Shown here: one piece after another, positions 1-9,075 of the stretch
Layout of the letters: every line of letters starts with the position of its first letter
Position numbering within the stretch: the stretch's first letter is position 1
DNA from: Bacillus sp. PK3_68
Lineage (GTDB): Bacteria; Bacillota; Bacilli; Bacillales; Domibacillaceae
DNA: 64,000 nucleotides
Direction of reading: 5' to 3'
NCBI RefSeq assembly: GCF_003600835.1
Contig: NZ_NQYC01000001.1
Location: 682,001-746,000, forward strand
Made by a program: the position numbers and the translations under genes
Notes under the pieces: model-generated
The model's database searches: none
Told to the model about the DNA's origin: nothing
What the model saw: the letters and a program-made list of their open reading frames with translations, nothing else

Positions 1-610
1 CTTTTGTTACATTAATAATGTTTTTCATATACAAGAATGCTAGCAATATATTCATTCCGACGATTGGAAGGATTATATAAAATAAGTAATGCCAATCATA
101 ATTATCAACAATCCAACCGGATAGAGTTGGGCCAATTGCAGGAGAAAAAGCGATTACTATTCCTACTAACCCCATTGCTTCCCCACGTCGATTAGCTGGA
201 AACACCAAAAATATTAACGTTTGCATTAAAGGTATCATTAATCCCGAACCAATAGCTTGAATAACACGCCCTACAAGCAGCGTGCTAAATGTAGTACTTA
301 ATGCACAAATGACAGTACCTACGGCAAAACTTCCCATCGCTCCAAAAAATAAGCCTCTATTAGTAATTAAATTTAGCAAAAATGCTGAAATAGGAATCAT
401 GATACCACTGATTAACATAAATGCTGTGATAAGCCATTGTGCATGATTAGCATTGATATCTAAATCGATCATGATTTTTGGCAAAGCAGTAACCAATAAG
501 GTTTGATTAATAATGGTTAAAAAAGTTCCAACCATTAAAACCAGTACAAAGCCAGCTCTTTTAAAGTGTTTTCCATTTATATCAACTGGTTGTGTGTGAA
601 TGTTTTCCAT
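1..610 (-). CDS. DHA2-type MFS multidrug exporter, partial (C-terminus outside window)
   Basis: About 203 N-terminal residues are visible and the frame is still open at the window edge. The start is the ATG at 608-610, preceded by GGAG. After a short polar N-terminus come alternating hydrophobic segments. A GPTLSGW stretch matches antiporter motif C of 14-helix drug:H+ antiporters (EmrB/QacA type). The likely role is proton-driven efflux of a toxic compound across the membrane, substrate unknown. It is divergent from a TetR-family gene at 734 and shares a 27-nt-plus control region with it, so it is probably repressed by that regulator. A related but broken exporter lies at 19641-21093 with its own TetR gene. 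The family call is firm and the substrate is not predicted. Confidence 0.85.
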   Translation of the reverse strand, partial: MENIHTQPVDINGKHFKRAGFVLVLMVGTFLTIINQTLLVTALPKIMIDLDINANHAQWLITAFMLISGIMIPISAFLLNLITNRGLFFGAMGSFAVGTVICALSTTFSTLLVGRVIQAIGSGLMIPLMQTLIFLVFPANRRGEAMGLVGIVIAFSPAIGPTLSGWIVDNYDWHYLFYIILPIVGMNILLAFLYMKNIINVTK

Positions 611-636
611 AATATTTATGCTCCTTTACCCCTTTT

Positions 637-670
637 TGAACTAACGTATATTTTTTTATACTTAAGTTCA
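637..670. promoter_or_regulatory. Inverted repeat, candidate TetR operator between exporter and regulator
   Basis: TGAACTAACGTAT (637-649) and ATACTTAAGTTCA (658-670) form arms matching at 11 of 13 positions around an 8-nt T-rich spacer. The repeat lies between the divergent exporter (start 610) and the TetR gene (start 734), where an autoregulatory operator is expected. Assignment to this regulator is inferred from position. Confidence 0.5.
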
Positions 671-733
671 TTTTTATTATAATATGGTATAGTAATACTA
701 ATGTCAATAATTGTTTTAGGGAGGGAATGCGGC

Positions 734-1594
734 ATGAGTAAAAAAGAGCAAATCATTGAAGCAGCAAAACAATTGTTTCGAACAAAAGGTTATCATGATA
801 CTTCAATTCAAGATATCTTGGAACATTCCAAAGTTTCTAAAGGCACATTTTATAATTACTTTGCTACGAAATCACAATTAATTCTTTATATTATTCAAAA
901 AGTTGATGCAAAAGTTGAAGAACAACAAAACTTGTTATTATTGGAAGGAAACCCTTTTGATAAGCAAATTTTTTATTCTCAGCTGCGAGTAAAACACTCC
1001 ATCTATGGGACTGAGAAGATTGCAGAGCTATATAATATCTCATTGGGGGAAAATGATGAGTCATTAAAAAAATATATGGCGGAAAGTCATTATAAAGAGC
1101 TTGATTGGCTGGCAAAACGGTTAATAGAAGTTTATGGTAGAGAAATAGAAGAAAGTGCAATGGATTTATCTACCCATTTTATTGGAGGATTAGGTTATCA
1201 ATTTAGATATTCTGATCAAATGAAGCTGAATCTTAATAGTTCCGATATATTGGACTACAATATTTTGCGATTAGAAAAAAACATTGAAATAACAAAGGAA
1301 TCTAATCAAGTTCTCTTTCCATATAAGTCACCTGATTCAGTTGAAAATCCAGAAATAGCTATCGATAAAATACAAAAGTTACTTAAAAAAGTAATAAATG
1401 ATTATGAGGTGTCTAAAGAAGAAAAAGAATTGATTGATTTTATTTTGGATGAGTCCCAAAACTCATATGTAAGATGGAGTGTTTGTGAAGGAGCTATTCG
1501 ACAATTAAAAATAATATCCTCCTCTCATTCAAATAATGAGCAAATATTTAATGAAGTGTTTAATATTATAAATAGACAAAATAAAAACAGTTAA
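734..1594 (+). CDS. TetR/AcrR family transcriptional regulator
   Basis: This 286-residue protein has an N-terminal TetR helix-turn-helix at about residues 24-46 (SIQDILEHSKVSKGTFYNYF). The long C-terminal ligand-binding part is roughly 90 residues longer than a typical TetR protein. I chose the ATG at 734 because AGGGAGGG lies 8 nt before it; an ATG at 701 in the same frame has no ribosome site. It probably represses the divergent DHA2 exporter and itself through the inverted repeat at 637-670, and is released by a drug bound in the C-terminal domain. The inducer is unknown. Confidence 0.85.
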   Translation: MSKKEQIIEAAKQLFRTKGYHDTSIQDILEHSKVSKGTFYNYFATKSQLILYIIQKVDAKVEEQQNLLLLEGNPFDKQIFYSQLRVKHSIYGTEKIAELYNISLGENDESLKKYMAESHYKELDWLAKRLIEVYGREIEESAMDLSTHFIGGLGYQFRYSDQMKLNLNSSDILDYNILRLEKNIEITKESNQVLFPYKSPDSVENPEIAIDKIQKLLKKVINDYEVSKEEKELIDFILDESQNSYVRWSVCEGAIRQLKIISSSHSNNEQIFNEVFNIINRQNKNS

Positions 1595-1638
1595 AAATTG
1601 TTTAATTAAAATAAAGATTGAGCATTAGATATTGAGTT

Positions 1639-1992
1639 GGAATTCCCCCTTAAAATGGGACAAGTAAAAACACCTTTAAGTTGAAATGAGGATGTCGGAT
1701 ACCTAAATACAACTTGGAGGTGTTTTTTGTGAATAAAAGAGTGAGTTATCTGGCAGAAGTCCAGTTAAAGGCAGCAGAGACGAGAAGGACCGGATCAGTT
1801 ATTAAAACCTCAACGAAGAGATAACGAAACAGAACAACCGCCGATAGTCCCCAATCAAATCGTTTTACGCCTCACTAAAGCCAGAAAATATTCGTATTCA
1901 ATCCAAACTAAACAGCCAGTCACCCGATACACTATCGGCAACTGGCTTCTTAAAGGCGTTTTGGTCCCTGTCTCAATTATGGGGTCTATTCC
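1639..1992 (+). mobile_element. Internally deleted IS3-family (IS150-like) element remnant
   Basis: The left end (GGAATTCCCCCTT... at 1639) and the right end (reverse complement GGAATAGACCCC..., 1981-1992) are imperfect inverted repeats, 16 of 26 positions alike. After the left end a hairpin with a T-run precedes a GTG frame at 1729 starting NKRVSYLAEVQ, which resembles the N-terminus of IS150-type OrfA. Near the right end the frame SHPIHYRQLAS-stop, and upstream RIQSKLN, resemble the C-terminus of IS3-family OrfB. Nearly all of both transposase genes is missing, so it cannot move by itself. A second remnant of the same kind is at 26573-26795. No target duplication is evident. Confidence 0.65.
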
Positions 1993-2017
1993 CCCTATAG
2001 AGTGGGCTTGTTTTAAA

Positions 2018-2266
2018 CTAATTATCTCGGTCTAACAATTCTTTTTTTAGAGCACGAACTTGTTTGAGAATATCTTCTTTTTCATCCTCCAAACATTCTA
2101 GCTTTAATTTTCCACTCTCTTCTTCAATTGAAATGAGGTCTCCTTCTTTAACATCAAAAGAGAATGTCTCGATAGTAATTAATTCCTCAATGGATTCATC
2201 TTCACGATATAGCAGTTTGGCTACCCCTTTTTCAATGGAATCAATGGTATATTTTCCAGTTCTCAT
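2018..2266 (-). CDS. DUF3006 domain-containing protein
   Basis: This is an 82-residue acidic protein whose IDSIEKGVAKLLYREDE and LEDEKEDILKQVRALKKELL segments fit the DUF3006 family. Such proteins are commonly encoded next to secreted ComEC-like metallo-beta-lactamase proteins. That is the arrangement here: its ATG overlaps the stop codon of the SLH/metallo-hydrolase gene by four bases (2263-2266), so the two are translationally coupled. The C-terminal third is probably a coiled helix. There is no signal peptide, so it should be cytoplasmic although its partner is exported. Function is unknown; regulation would be shared with the upstream gene. Confidence 0.75.
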   Translation of the reverse strand: MRTGKYTIDSIEKGVAKLLYREDESIEELITIETFSFDVKEGDLISIEEESGKLKLECLEDEKEDILKQVRALKKELLDRDN

Positions 2267-3831
2267 GATCTTTCACAAGCCCATCCATCATTGTCACGGT
2301 CGTGTTTAGATTCATATGCTGGATGACCTTTCTTTACTCCATCCGGATAGACCTTTCTCATCTCCGTACAATTTTGGAACTTTGTTGGAGTTGGAGCTGG
2401 TGTTGGAGCCGGAACTGGTTCTGGCGTTGGTTTTGGCTCGGGTGCCGGGACCGAATTCTGAACAGGCGCTGATGGCACTTGCTTCATAAAAACATAACTG
2501 CCATCTGTCCAAGTTTGAATTTGACCATTCGGTGTTGATACGATGTGTGCCCCAATGTTTTTTAAACGGTTCACGACAACAGATTTCGGATGGCCATATT
2601 GATTGTTCTCTCCATATGACAGAACACCATAATCCGGCTTAACTTCATTTACCAACGCTTGGGATGTACCAGTGTCCGACCCATGATGAGAAGCTTTTAA
2701 GACCTCTGCATCCAAATCGTACTGATCCACTAACAAGGCTTCTACTCTTGTATCTGTATCACCTGTAAGAAGATAATCAGACTCTCCATAACTAACCATA
2801 AGTACAATTGATCCTTCATTTGAATCACTTGCATGGCTATTAACATAAAGTACTTTCACAGAAACACTAGAATCTAATGTAATGTTTTGCCCTACTTGTG
2901 CCACTTTAAATGATGCGCCAGTTGCTTTTACAGCGTTTAAATAATCAAGATAGATTTGAGTGGTATGCTCCTGACCAGAATCTACAACATTCTTAACCTT
3001 ATAGTTTTCAATCACGTAATTTGCTCCGCCAATATGATCAGCATCAGGGTGTGTAGCTACAAACGTATCAATCGCTGAAATATTAAGTGAAGCTAATTCT
3101 CTTTTCACCTCATCATCGGAACGACCAGCATCGACTAGCATGGCTTTTCCATTAGGAAATTTAATGAGAATCGCATCTCCCTGTCCAACATTTAAAAAAT
3201 CAACTTTAAGGGTTGGACGCTTTGTGTTATCAATGAACACCGGGTTTAACGAGCGTGACATAAATGCTGCAAACTGGCCACGGGTTACTGCAATGTTAGG
3301 ACGATATGTATGATCTGGATACCCTGCTGTAATACCAGCTGCTATGATTTTTCCGATAAATGGATAGGCAGCTGAATTTTTTGAAACATCTTTAAAATTA
3401 ACTGCAGCTGAGTCACTGAGTTTAAAAGCACGTGCCAAGAAGATAGCTAATTGACCACGGGTTACTGTTTCATTTGGACGATAAGATCCATCTGGAAAGC
3501 CAGTGATAATTCCGGTTTTTACAGCAGAATCGATGTAACCAGAGGCTACATTATTTGCGTCAACGTCTGAAAACGTTGTTTGTCGTTTTGTACCATCAAG
3601 TTTAAGTGACCTTCCAATCATAATGGCCGCCTGTGCCCGGGTTACCTTATCATCAGGTCCAAACCGTCCATCTGAATAACCTGAAATGATGCTTTTTCCT
3701 GATAGATAGTTAATCTCATTGAAAAATCGGTAATTCACTGAGACATCTTTAAAAGATGCTGCACTTGCACTCGGTATGAGGACACTCAATGCAAGAAGAA
3801 AGCTCAAAAAAAATACGATAGCCTTTTTCAA
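2263..3831 (-). CDS. Secreted SLH-anchored ComEC-like metallo-beta-lactamase-fold hydrolase with Excalibur domain
   Basis: The 522 residues begin with a signal peptide (about 1-25, cut near ASAASF). Three SLH repeats follow at about 27-68, 87-128 and 147-190, then a metallo-beta-lactamase domain at about 205-430 with the metal motif THPDADHIGG near 260-269. A Pro-rich linker leads to a C-terminal Excalibur calcium-binding motif (about 485-522, NCTEMR...DRDNDGWACE). The hydrolase part resembles the C-terminal nuclease-like domain of ComEC. The protein should be held on cell-wall polymer by the SLH repeats. Its Excalibur tail closely matches that of the secreted nuclease at 30825-31595, which suggests related surface roles in nucleic-acid breakdown. 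The substrate is inferred, not shown. Confidence 0.85.
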   Translation of the reverse strand: MKKAIVFFLSFLLALSVLIPSASAASFKDVSVNYRFFNEINYLSGKSIISGYSDGRFGPDDKVTRAQAAIMIGRSLKLDGTKRQTTFSDVDANNVASGYIDSAVKTGIITGFPDGSYRPNETVTRGQLAIFLARAFKLSDSAAVNFKDVSKNSAAYPFIGKIIAAGITAGYPDHTYRPNIAVTRGQFAAFMSRSLNPVFIDNTKRPTLKVDFLNVGQGDAILIKFPNGKAMLVDAGRSDDEVKRELASLNISAIDTFVATHPDADHIGGANYVIENYKVKNVVDSGQEHTTQIYLDYLNAVKATGASFKVAQVGQNITLDSSVSVKVLYVNSHASDSNEGSIVLMVSYGESDYLLTGDTDTRVEALLVDQYDLDAEVLKASHHGSDTGTSQALVNEVKPDYGVLSYGENNQYGHPKSVVVNRLKNIGAHIVSTPNGQIQTWTDGSYVFMKQVPSAPVQNSVPAPEPKPTPEPVPAPTPAPTPTKFQNCTEMRKVYPDGVKKGHPAYESKHDRDNDGWACERS

Positions 3832-4442
3832 ATTATTTCCCCCTCTTTTAATAACTGTTCGATTATAGCATAATATGCCATGTTAAAATCAGGGAAATAT
3901 TTCCATAAAAACAACCTATCTATCTAAAATTAAGCCCTACTCATACGAGCGGGACCTTTCTTATGGCTCTTGTCTTATTTGTGGTTTAAAAAGCCAAGGA
4001 TTCTATTGGGTGATCATTGCAGGTTTTACAGTGTCAAACATACCGGTTCTTTTCTTTTTAGCAAATGTTTATAATCTAATTTGCCGCCAATTAAGTTGGC
4101 TTGCTTCTCTGTTTTTTGATTCGTTTTAAATACACCTTATTGTTTAACCAAACCACTCATTTTGACTTAGTTTTCAAAATTCGTTACAACATAAACCCTC
4201 CTATATGTTTAAAGTTTGTGACTCACTTTGCCAAGCGGGTCTTTTTGTATTGTGTTGATCTCAATAATGTCATCTCTTATAAAGATTTCATTGTATAAAG
4301 TATCCCCCAACATGTTCCATCTGATTGATCATATTTGCATAACCGTTTTCATCATGCGAGTAATTACTGGGTGTTCAATATCCAGCTATTCCCCTTCTTC
4401 CTTACGGATAATGTATCACTTCCCATAAAAGGTAAAATATGT

Positions 4443-4507
4443 TATAATAATTTTAATTCGCCTATATGGCGGTGAGCTACTCCGATTAGCTTGCCGCTTT
4501 TTCTTTT
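4443..4507 (+). ncRNA. Possible very short transcript: -10 box followed by terminator hairpin
   Basis: A TATAAT hexamer (4443-4448) is followed 20 nt later by an 11-bp stem, GCGGTGAGCTA (4469-4479) with TAGCTTGCCGC (4487-4497), and TTTTTCTTTT. No reading frame lies between them. It could be a small RNA, a leader remnant or a terminator. The -35 region is weak. Confidence 0.25.
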
Positions 4508-4567
4508 GAAGCGAAATAACGTTTTTAGCTTCAAACTCCGCTGATAAAAGTAAAACCGGATTATCCC

Positions 4568-4636
4568 TCACCTCTCTAACAGATTTCTCACTTCAGAATC
4601 CTTCATTAAACGACTTGCCGATAAATCAAAATACAT
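4568..4636 (-). CDS. Very small ORF (22 aa) with strong ribosome site
   Basis: The frame MYFDLSASRLMKDSEVRNLLER is preceded by GGAAGGGAGGGG about 8 nt before the ATG at 4634-4636. Just upstream, on the same strand, an open frame (about 4626-4724, reading ...MMGELLEAMVFIDSLNTTLERL...) overlaps this start. It has no convincing start codon and may be a gene remnant. Both are unrecognised. The strand and tight overlap suggest a decayed small operon, possibly phage-derived; that is only a guess. Confidence 0.3.
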   Translation of the reverse strand: MYFDLSASRLMKDSEVRNLLER

Positions 4637-5072
4637 GTTGACTGCCCCTCCCTTCCGATAATCTCTCTAGCGTGGTATTCAAGCTATCGATGAACACCAT
4701 GGCCTCAAGCAGCTCGCCCATCATTTGAGTAATGCCTTCTTTTTCATTTTCACTAATAACGCTAGGCGGTTTAGCTAAACAGACGGTTCGGATTTAAAGG
4801 GTGCCTTGAGTGCCTGCTATATTATTTTGTTGTTACCGCTGCACCGCATACTTTGGCGCAAAAGAATATAACAAGACAAAGAAGTCTGTTACTCATACTG
4901 AAAATGTGGCGGAAGAAGTTCCTAATAACTAGGCAAGTGAATACGAAAAATACCTCCTATCACCGTCCAATCGATTAAATTCTAAAATTTTATTTTTTAA
5001 ATAATGTGGTTTAATAAATAAAGAAAAGTGGTAGAAGTTTACGTGGAGTTAGATATAAAGGGGGAGTATAAA

Positions 5073-5891
5073 GTGACGTCTCTACAATCGTTTGAATTGA
5101 AAGAATTTTTCGAAAGTAACACTAAGGAATTTGAAGAGAAGTTACTATCTGAGGCTGTCAATGTAAAGGATAAAATCGATGAAATTCTGGCAATCGGAAA
5201 TATTGACCTTATAAAAAATGCCCATAACCTAGTTGTTTATATTATTGAAGGGAAAGAAAGAGAACTTCAATTATTTGCGAAACAAGAAGGAATAGCGTGG
5301 GCTACTCACTCCCTCACCTTATCATTCAAATTGGAGTGGGTACAAGCCATCCGGAGAACTCTGTGGAATTTTATAGAGCAGTATAACGAGTTAGCAGATA
5401 AACAGACGACGTTGAACTTTTTCCGTCTGGAAAAGGAAATTAATAACCGGGTTGATACATTTTTAAATACTTTTTTTATTAATTATTCTACATATAAGGA
5501 TTCCCTGCTTACTGCTCAGAGAGAGTTGGTCGAAAATCTATCGGTTCCCATTATTCCGATCAATGCCTCGATCTGTATTTTGCCTTTGATTGGTTCGGTT
5601 GATACTTTTCGAACGTCAGTCCTTGAGGAAAAGGTTCTAACTGAAATTGGTGTATCCCGCATCCAAACTTTAATCATGGATTTGTCAGGCATCGCCGATA
5701 TGGAACCTGAGGTCATTGACCATTTAACGAAAGTTATCAATGGCGCTGCCCTCATGGGATGTAAAACGGTCATTACCGGATTAAGAGCAGAAGTCGTGAG
5801 AAAAATGATACATCAGGACCTCTCATTTGATCATACGACCAAAACACTGGGTACGTTGCAACAAGCATTAAAAGAGTACTTAATAAGCTAA
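5073..5891 (+). CDS. RsbR-family stressosome protein (RsbT co-antagonist) with C-terminal STAS domain
   Basis: The 272-residue protein has an all-helical N-terminal half (non-haem globin-like RsbR_N sensor type) and a STAS domain from about residue 155. The STAS domain contains the DLSGIADMEPEVIDHL and ITGLRAEVV segments, where RsbR proteins carry the Ser/Thr residues phosphorylated by RsbT. Stressosome paralogues gate the general stress response (sigma-B) in the cytoplasm. Start: GTG at 5073, with AAGGGGGA seven nucleotides upstream; a further-upstream in-frame GTG at 5028 lacks a site. No rsbS/rsbT genes adjoin, so this is an orphan paralogue of the RsbRB/RC/RD kind. A terminator follows at 5926. 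Confidence 0.85.
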   Translation: MTSLQSFELKEFFESNTKEFEEKLLSEAVNVKDKIDEILAIGNIDLIKNAHNLVVYIIEGKERELQLFAKQEGIAWATHSLTLSFKLEWVQAIRRTLWNFIEQYNELADKQTTLNFFRLEKEINNRVDTFLNTFFINYSTYKDSLLTAQRELVENLSVPIIPINASICILPLIGSVDTFRTSVLEEKVLTEIGVSRIQTLIMDLSGIADMEPEVIDHLTKVINGAALMGCKTVITGLRAEVVRKMIHQDLSFDHTTKTLGTLQQALKEYLIS

Positions 5892-5925
5892 AGAGACCCT
5901 AAATGTATCAGCAATAGCGCTGCTA

Positions 5926-5951
5926 AAGCCCCCTTTAAGGGGCTTTTTTCT
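5926..5951 (+). terminator. Intrinsic terminator after rsbR-like gene
   Basis: AAGCCCC and GGGGCTT pair around CTTTAA and are followed by a run of T, 35 nt after the stop codon. The next gene on the other strand converges on it. Confidence 0.85.
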
Positions 5952-5955
5952 TTAC

Positions 5956-6138
5956 CTAATCTGCAGCTTCTTGACCTGTGCTAGTAACAGTCTGTTGCCT
6001 CAAAGCCCCATTCAGAATCTTATTCCACTCTGTCATTCCGCTCTTTAAGCTTTCTTCGGTATTGTATCTGAAATTCACCAACTGATATTTTTCCGTTAAA
6101 GCATTTCTCCATTGTTTTTTATATTTGTTTTCTAACAT
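5956..6138 (-). CDS. Hypothetical small protein (60 aa)
   Basis: The sequence MLENKYKKQWRNALTEKYQL... is hydrophilic, has no membrane segment, and belongs to no family I recognise. I chose the ATG at 6138 because AAGAGG lies about 6 nt before it; an in-frame ATG 63 nt further upstream (6201) has no ribosome site. It converges on the rsbR-like gene and shares the 5926-5951 hairpin region. It may be a genuine small gene. Confidence 0.45.
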   Translation of the reverse strand: MLENKYKKQWRNALTEKYQLVNFRYNTEESLKSGMTEWNKILNGALRQQTVTSTGQEAAD

Positions 6139-6269
6139 TTTTATCCTCTTCTCCGACTGGCGACATACATTATAATGAAGTCGTTTAATTTTATTCTCCA
6201 TATTAATAATTACAAGGAAAATTTAAAGATTTAGCGAAATTATTATGTAAAAAGCTTAGGGGGTTCAGT

Positions 6270-6773
6270 ATGTTTCAAACATTAGATCATTTCTTAAAAT
6301 CTTGGGAGTATGAAGCAGGGGTCACTCAGAAATTACTAAATAATTTAACTGATGAATCACTCAAACAGGAGATTACCTCACAGAATTGGACTTTAGGACG
6401 GATTGCGTGGCATACCGTTGCTGCTATCCACATCATTGCCTCAAACACAAATTTAAGGTTTGAAGCTATTTCTGAAGATTGGCCTGTTCCTACCTCATCA
6501 CGTTTTATAGCAGACAGCTATCATCAAGCTAGCGAGGCATTTGTACAGGCATTAAAAACTCAATGGACAGACAGTACTTTGCAAGAGCCTATAGATTTTC
6601 TAGGTAAAAAAATGCCAAATGGCTCTCTTTTGATGTTTTTGATTCAACACCAAAACCACCATCGAGGACAAATGACTGTTCTTATGCGACAAGCAGGGTT
6701 ACTCGTTCCTGGCATTTATGGCCCATCAAAAGAAGAATGGGCTAATTTTGGTATGGAAGCTCCCAAAATGTAA
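6270..6773 (+). CDS. DinB/DfsB-type four-helix metalloprotein
   Basis: The 167-residue protein matches the DinB family: a four-helix bundle with a metal triad formed by His48 (RIAWH), His127 and His131 in QHQNHHRGQM. Family members include thiol transferases such as bacillithiol transferases and genes of unknown function induced by DNA damage. GGGGG lies upstream of the ATG. It is monocistronic, with a terminator at 6863-6900. I cannot assign the thiol or substrate. Confidence 0.8.
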   Translation: MFQTLDHFLKSWEYEAGVTQKLLNNLTDESLKQEITSQNWTLGRIAWHTVAAIHIIASNTNLRFEAISEDWPVPTSSRFIADSYHQASEAFVQALKTQWTDSTLQEPIDFLGKKMPNGSLLMFLIQHQNHHRGQMTVLMRQAGLLVPGIYGPSKEEWANFGMEAPKM

Positions 6774-6794
6774 CCTACTCCATAGGCATTTCGT

Positions 6795-6960
6795 TTTTGA
6801 CAAAACACAAAGTAACAGATAGATAAGAGCTTGGTGAAAATATATTGAATAAGGTGAAAGAATCCCACTGAAGACATAACCATACAGTGGGATTTTCGTT
6901 TCGATTACATGATGTCCATGAATGATGACTATCCTAGTGAGAATAGATAGAGTGTTCTGT
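6795..6960 (+). repeat. Dispersed non-coding repeat, copy 1 (second copy 29309-29515)
   Basis: Blocks in order: CAAAACACAAAGTAACAG, ATATATTGAAT, the TCCCACTGAAGACATA hairpin, and GATGACTATCCTAGTGAG. The same blocks recur in the same order after another gene pair at 29309-29515. The last block is a small CTATCC/GGATAG-type hairpin. The copies diverge between blocks. Confidence 0.55.
6863..6900 (+). terminator. Terminator hairpin after dinB-like gene
   Basis: TCCCACTG (6863-6870) pairs with CAGTGGGA (6885-6892), followed by TTTTCGTTT. The loop begins AAGACATA, as in the related hairpin at 29412. It sits inside the dispersed repeat listed at 6795-6960. Confidence 0.8.
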
Positions 6961-7044
6961 TCGATATCAATGGAACTCTTTCCAAATGTAACATTTAAGT
7001 TTAAGTTCGATTAAAAGCTCCTTCTATCTTCGAAATGGGTTGTG

Positions 7045-7616
7045 CTATTTATTTTCATCTAAATGATAGATTAATTGTACAACTCCAGAAGAAAATGTTC
7101 TTGTATCAACCATCTTTAAATTTAACCTTTCCTCTATATCACCAAACAAAGGTTTTCCCTCTCCCAAAACAACAGGGTGAACAGATAATCTAAATTCGTC
7201 AACGAGCCCTAAATTGACAAAAGTGGCAATAAGACTTGAACCCCCATATAGCCAGATGTCTTTACCAGGCTGATTTTTAATTTATTTACTTCTTCAAGAA
7301 TATGATCATTTATGAATATCGCTTTATTATCTGTGCTCTTTTGAGTTTTGGAGAACACATACTTTTCTTTGCTATGGATTAATCTCCAAAGTTCTTTTTC
7401 AGTATCATCATCTTCCGTTTTTGGAGTAAATTCTCCCCATAATTCATAACTTTTCCGCCCATACAAAATAGTATCAATCTGATTTAAGAAATTAACGAAC
7501 TCCATCTCAGAATCCATGATACACCAGTCAACTTCTCCATTTGCTCCTTCGATAAAACCATCTAAAGTAACCGCTAAATCTAAAATAATTCTTCTTCGTT
7601 TTCCACTGCTGGACAT
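7045..7616 (-). pseudogene. RibD C-terminal / dihydrofolate-reductase-like protein, frameshifted
   Basis: The N-terminal part (RIILDLAVTLDGFIEGANGEVDW...) reads in one frame to about 7280. The rest (DIWLYGGSSLIATFVNLGLV, then VHPVVLGEGKPLF) continues in the next frame to the TAG at 7045-7047. Adding one A to the A5 run (T5 at 7274-7278 on the plus strand) restores a full-length protein of about 190 residues of the YyaP/RibD_C oxidoreductase type, which reduces pterin- or pyrimidine-like substrates with NADPH. The start is ATG 7616, with GGGAG before it; ATG 7619 is also possible. This is either a recent mutation or a homopolymer sequencing error. Confidence 0.8.
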
Positions 7617-7832
7617 CATTCTTTCTCCCTTCAAATTTTTTGGAAATAATAACAACAATCATAGCTTTTCGGTTAGAAACTATAGTCCTTCCTTTGGGCA
7701 ACCTGGTACACATTTAGTTTGAAGCAAGATATTTCAGAAATAGGCACTTTAGGTGAACAAACAGCAAAAAGAAGCTCCTGATGAAGAGCCTTTTCTGTAT
7801 CCAATAATAGAGGTTATATTATACAATATAAA

Positions 7833-8318
7833 TCAATTTAATTCTAAACGGAGCCTACCTAGACTATGATCCTCAATTAAGTTGATGCTTCTTTTATTTT
7901 CATGATAGTCATTGATTTCCTGGCTAATATTGGGTATCAGCAAAATGGAGTCTAACTCCTCTAGAGAAATCCACTTGACCGCCGATTGATGTGGATCAGG
8001 ATACTTGGACAACCGTGCCAGCGAATTATTCTTTATGCTACATTCAAAAATGAGATGCAATGCGTGTTGCTCATTGAGATGATAATCGCCCGATTGTTTA
8101 TGAGGAGCAAATTCATAGATTAGTGCCAGCGGCCCTACATCAACATGAGCTGCAGTTTCTTCTACCACTTCTCTTGCAACCCCCTCAATGATCGTTTCAC
8201 CAGGCTCTAGTCCTCCACCCGGCAAATTATAATGAATCCCATTTTCATCATATTCCACTAAAAGTACAGAGTTATGTTCAATAATTAGACCCGTACATCG
8301 AATTCTTATATGTGACAA
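7833..8318 (-). CDS. Nudix hydrolase
   Basis: The 161-residue protein carries a Nudix box at about residues 36-58 (G-L-E-P-G-E ... REVVEE), the Mg-binding pyrophosphatase motif. It should hydrolyse a nucleoside diphosphate linked to another moiety in the cytoplasm; the substrate cannot be told from sequence. The domain occupies nearly the whole protein. A GAGG ribosome site lies just ahead of the ATG. Its nearest neighbours are unrelated and it is likely monocistronic. Confidence 0.85.
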   Translation of the reverse strand: MSHIRIRCTGLIIEHNSVLLVEYDENGIHYNLPGGGLEPGETIIEGVAREVVEETAAHVDVGPLALIYEFAPHKQSGDYHLNEQHALHLIFECSIKNNSLARLSKYPDPHQSAVKWISLEELDSILLIPNISQEINDYHENKRSINLIEDHSLGRLRLELN

Positions 8319-8490
8319 GATTTCACCTCATTTAAAATACTGTTTTAAGACAATTTTATGTGAAGCCCAAACAGCAGAGACTTTTCAAAGAGAGGTTCAC
8401 CATTTTTCCAGCTGCAAATCTCAAAGATGGAAATTCCTCATAATTCTCAGGATAACCGCTTCTTTTTCATTCAAAATAATGGGCTAGCGA

Positions 8491-9075
8491 TTATTCGTCA
8501 AGAACAATAGCCTCTTTAAACATCTTGCTTTGAAGATGGGCTAATTTTTTCGCCATAACTTCGGGAGAATCTTTGAAATCCTGGTGAATCCAGTACATAA
8601 AAAAGCCCAGGCTGCCGTATGTTAAGAAGTAGTTTAGTGCAGGGATTTCAACTTCAGTTGCCTCACCTAGTTTTAGTTCGAGACTAGATGTTTGAACTAG
8701 ACTTTCACAAAATTGATTCTGTGATCCCGGGAGCACTTCCCCTTTTAAAATGAGTGAGAAAACGAATTGATTTTGATAAATAAATTCAAAAATAGGGAGA
8801 TGGCGATGTTCATCATCTGCCGAAAAGCGCTCTACACTGCGATACCCTTCACGAAAGTGAGCAATTAATTCTGTTAAATAGTCATCGAAGATTGCAGCCA
8901 ATAAATCGTGTAAATCTTTATAATGCGAATAAAAGGTTACCCGATTACATTTGGCATAGTGCGCTACCTCTGTAATAGTAAGATCGTTTAACTCCTTTTC
9001 CTTCAATAATTGTAGTAACGCATTTTTTAAATTTTTTTGCGTACGAGCTGAGCGACGGTCTTCGCTGTTTGCCAT
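8491..9075 (-). CDS. TetR/AcrR family regulator divergent from an SDR dehydrogenase
   Basis: The 194-residue protein has its helix-turn-helix at about residues 33-53 (TITEVAHYAKCNRVTFYSHY) and a TetR-type C-terminal domain. It is separated by 150 bp from the divergent short-chain dehydrogenase at 9226, its likely target. I found no clear palindrome in the gap. The ATG at 9073-9075 has AAAGGAG upstream. Confidence 0.85.
   Translation of the reverse strand: MANSEDRRSARTQKNLKNALLQLLKEKELNDLTITEVAHYAKCNRVTFYSHYKDLHDLLAAIFDDYLTELIAHFREGYRSVERFSADDEHRHLPIFEFIYQNQFVFSLILKGEVLPGSQNQFCESLVQTSSLELKLGEATEVEIPALNYFLTYGSLGFFMYWIHQDFKDSPEVMAKKLAHLQSKMFKEAIVLDE

Larger units (their letters stand above)
3840..5072. 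other. Gene-poor stretch of about 1.2 kb
   Basis: Apart from the short transcript candidate at 4443-4507 and the tiny minus-strand frames at 4568-4724, I see no convincing gene. A 40-codon plus-strand frame from GTG 4809 ends EEVPNN but lacks a ribosome site. The segment is probably decayed DNA. Confidence 0.5.
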
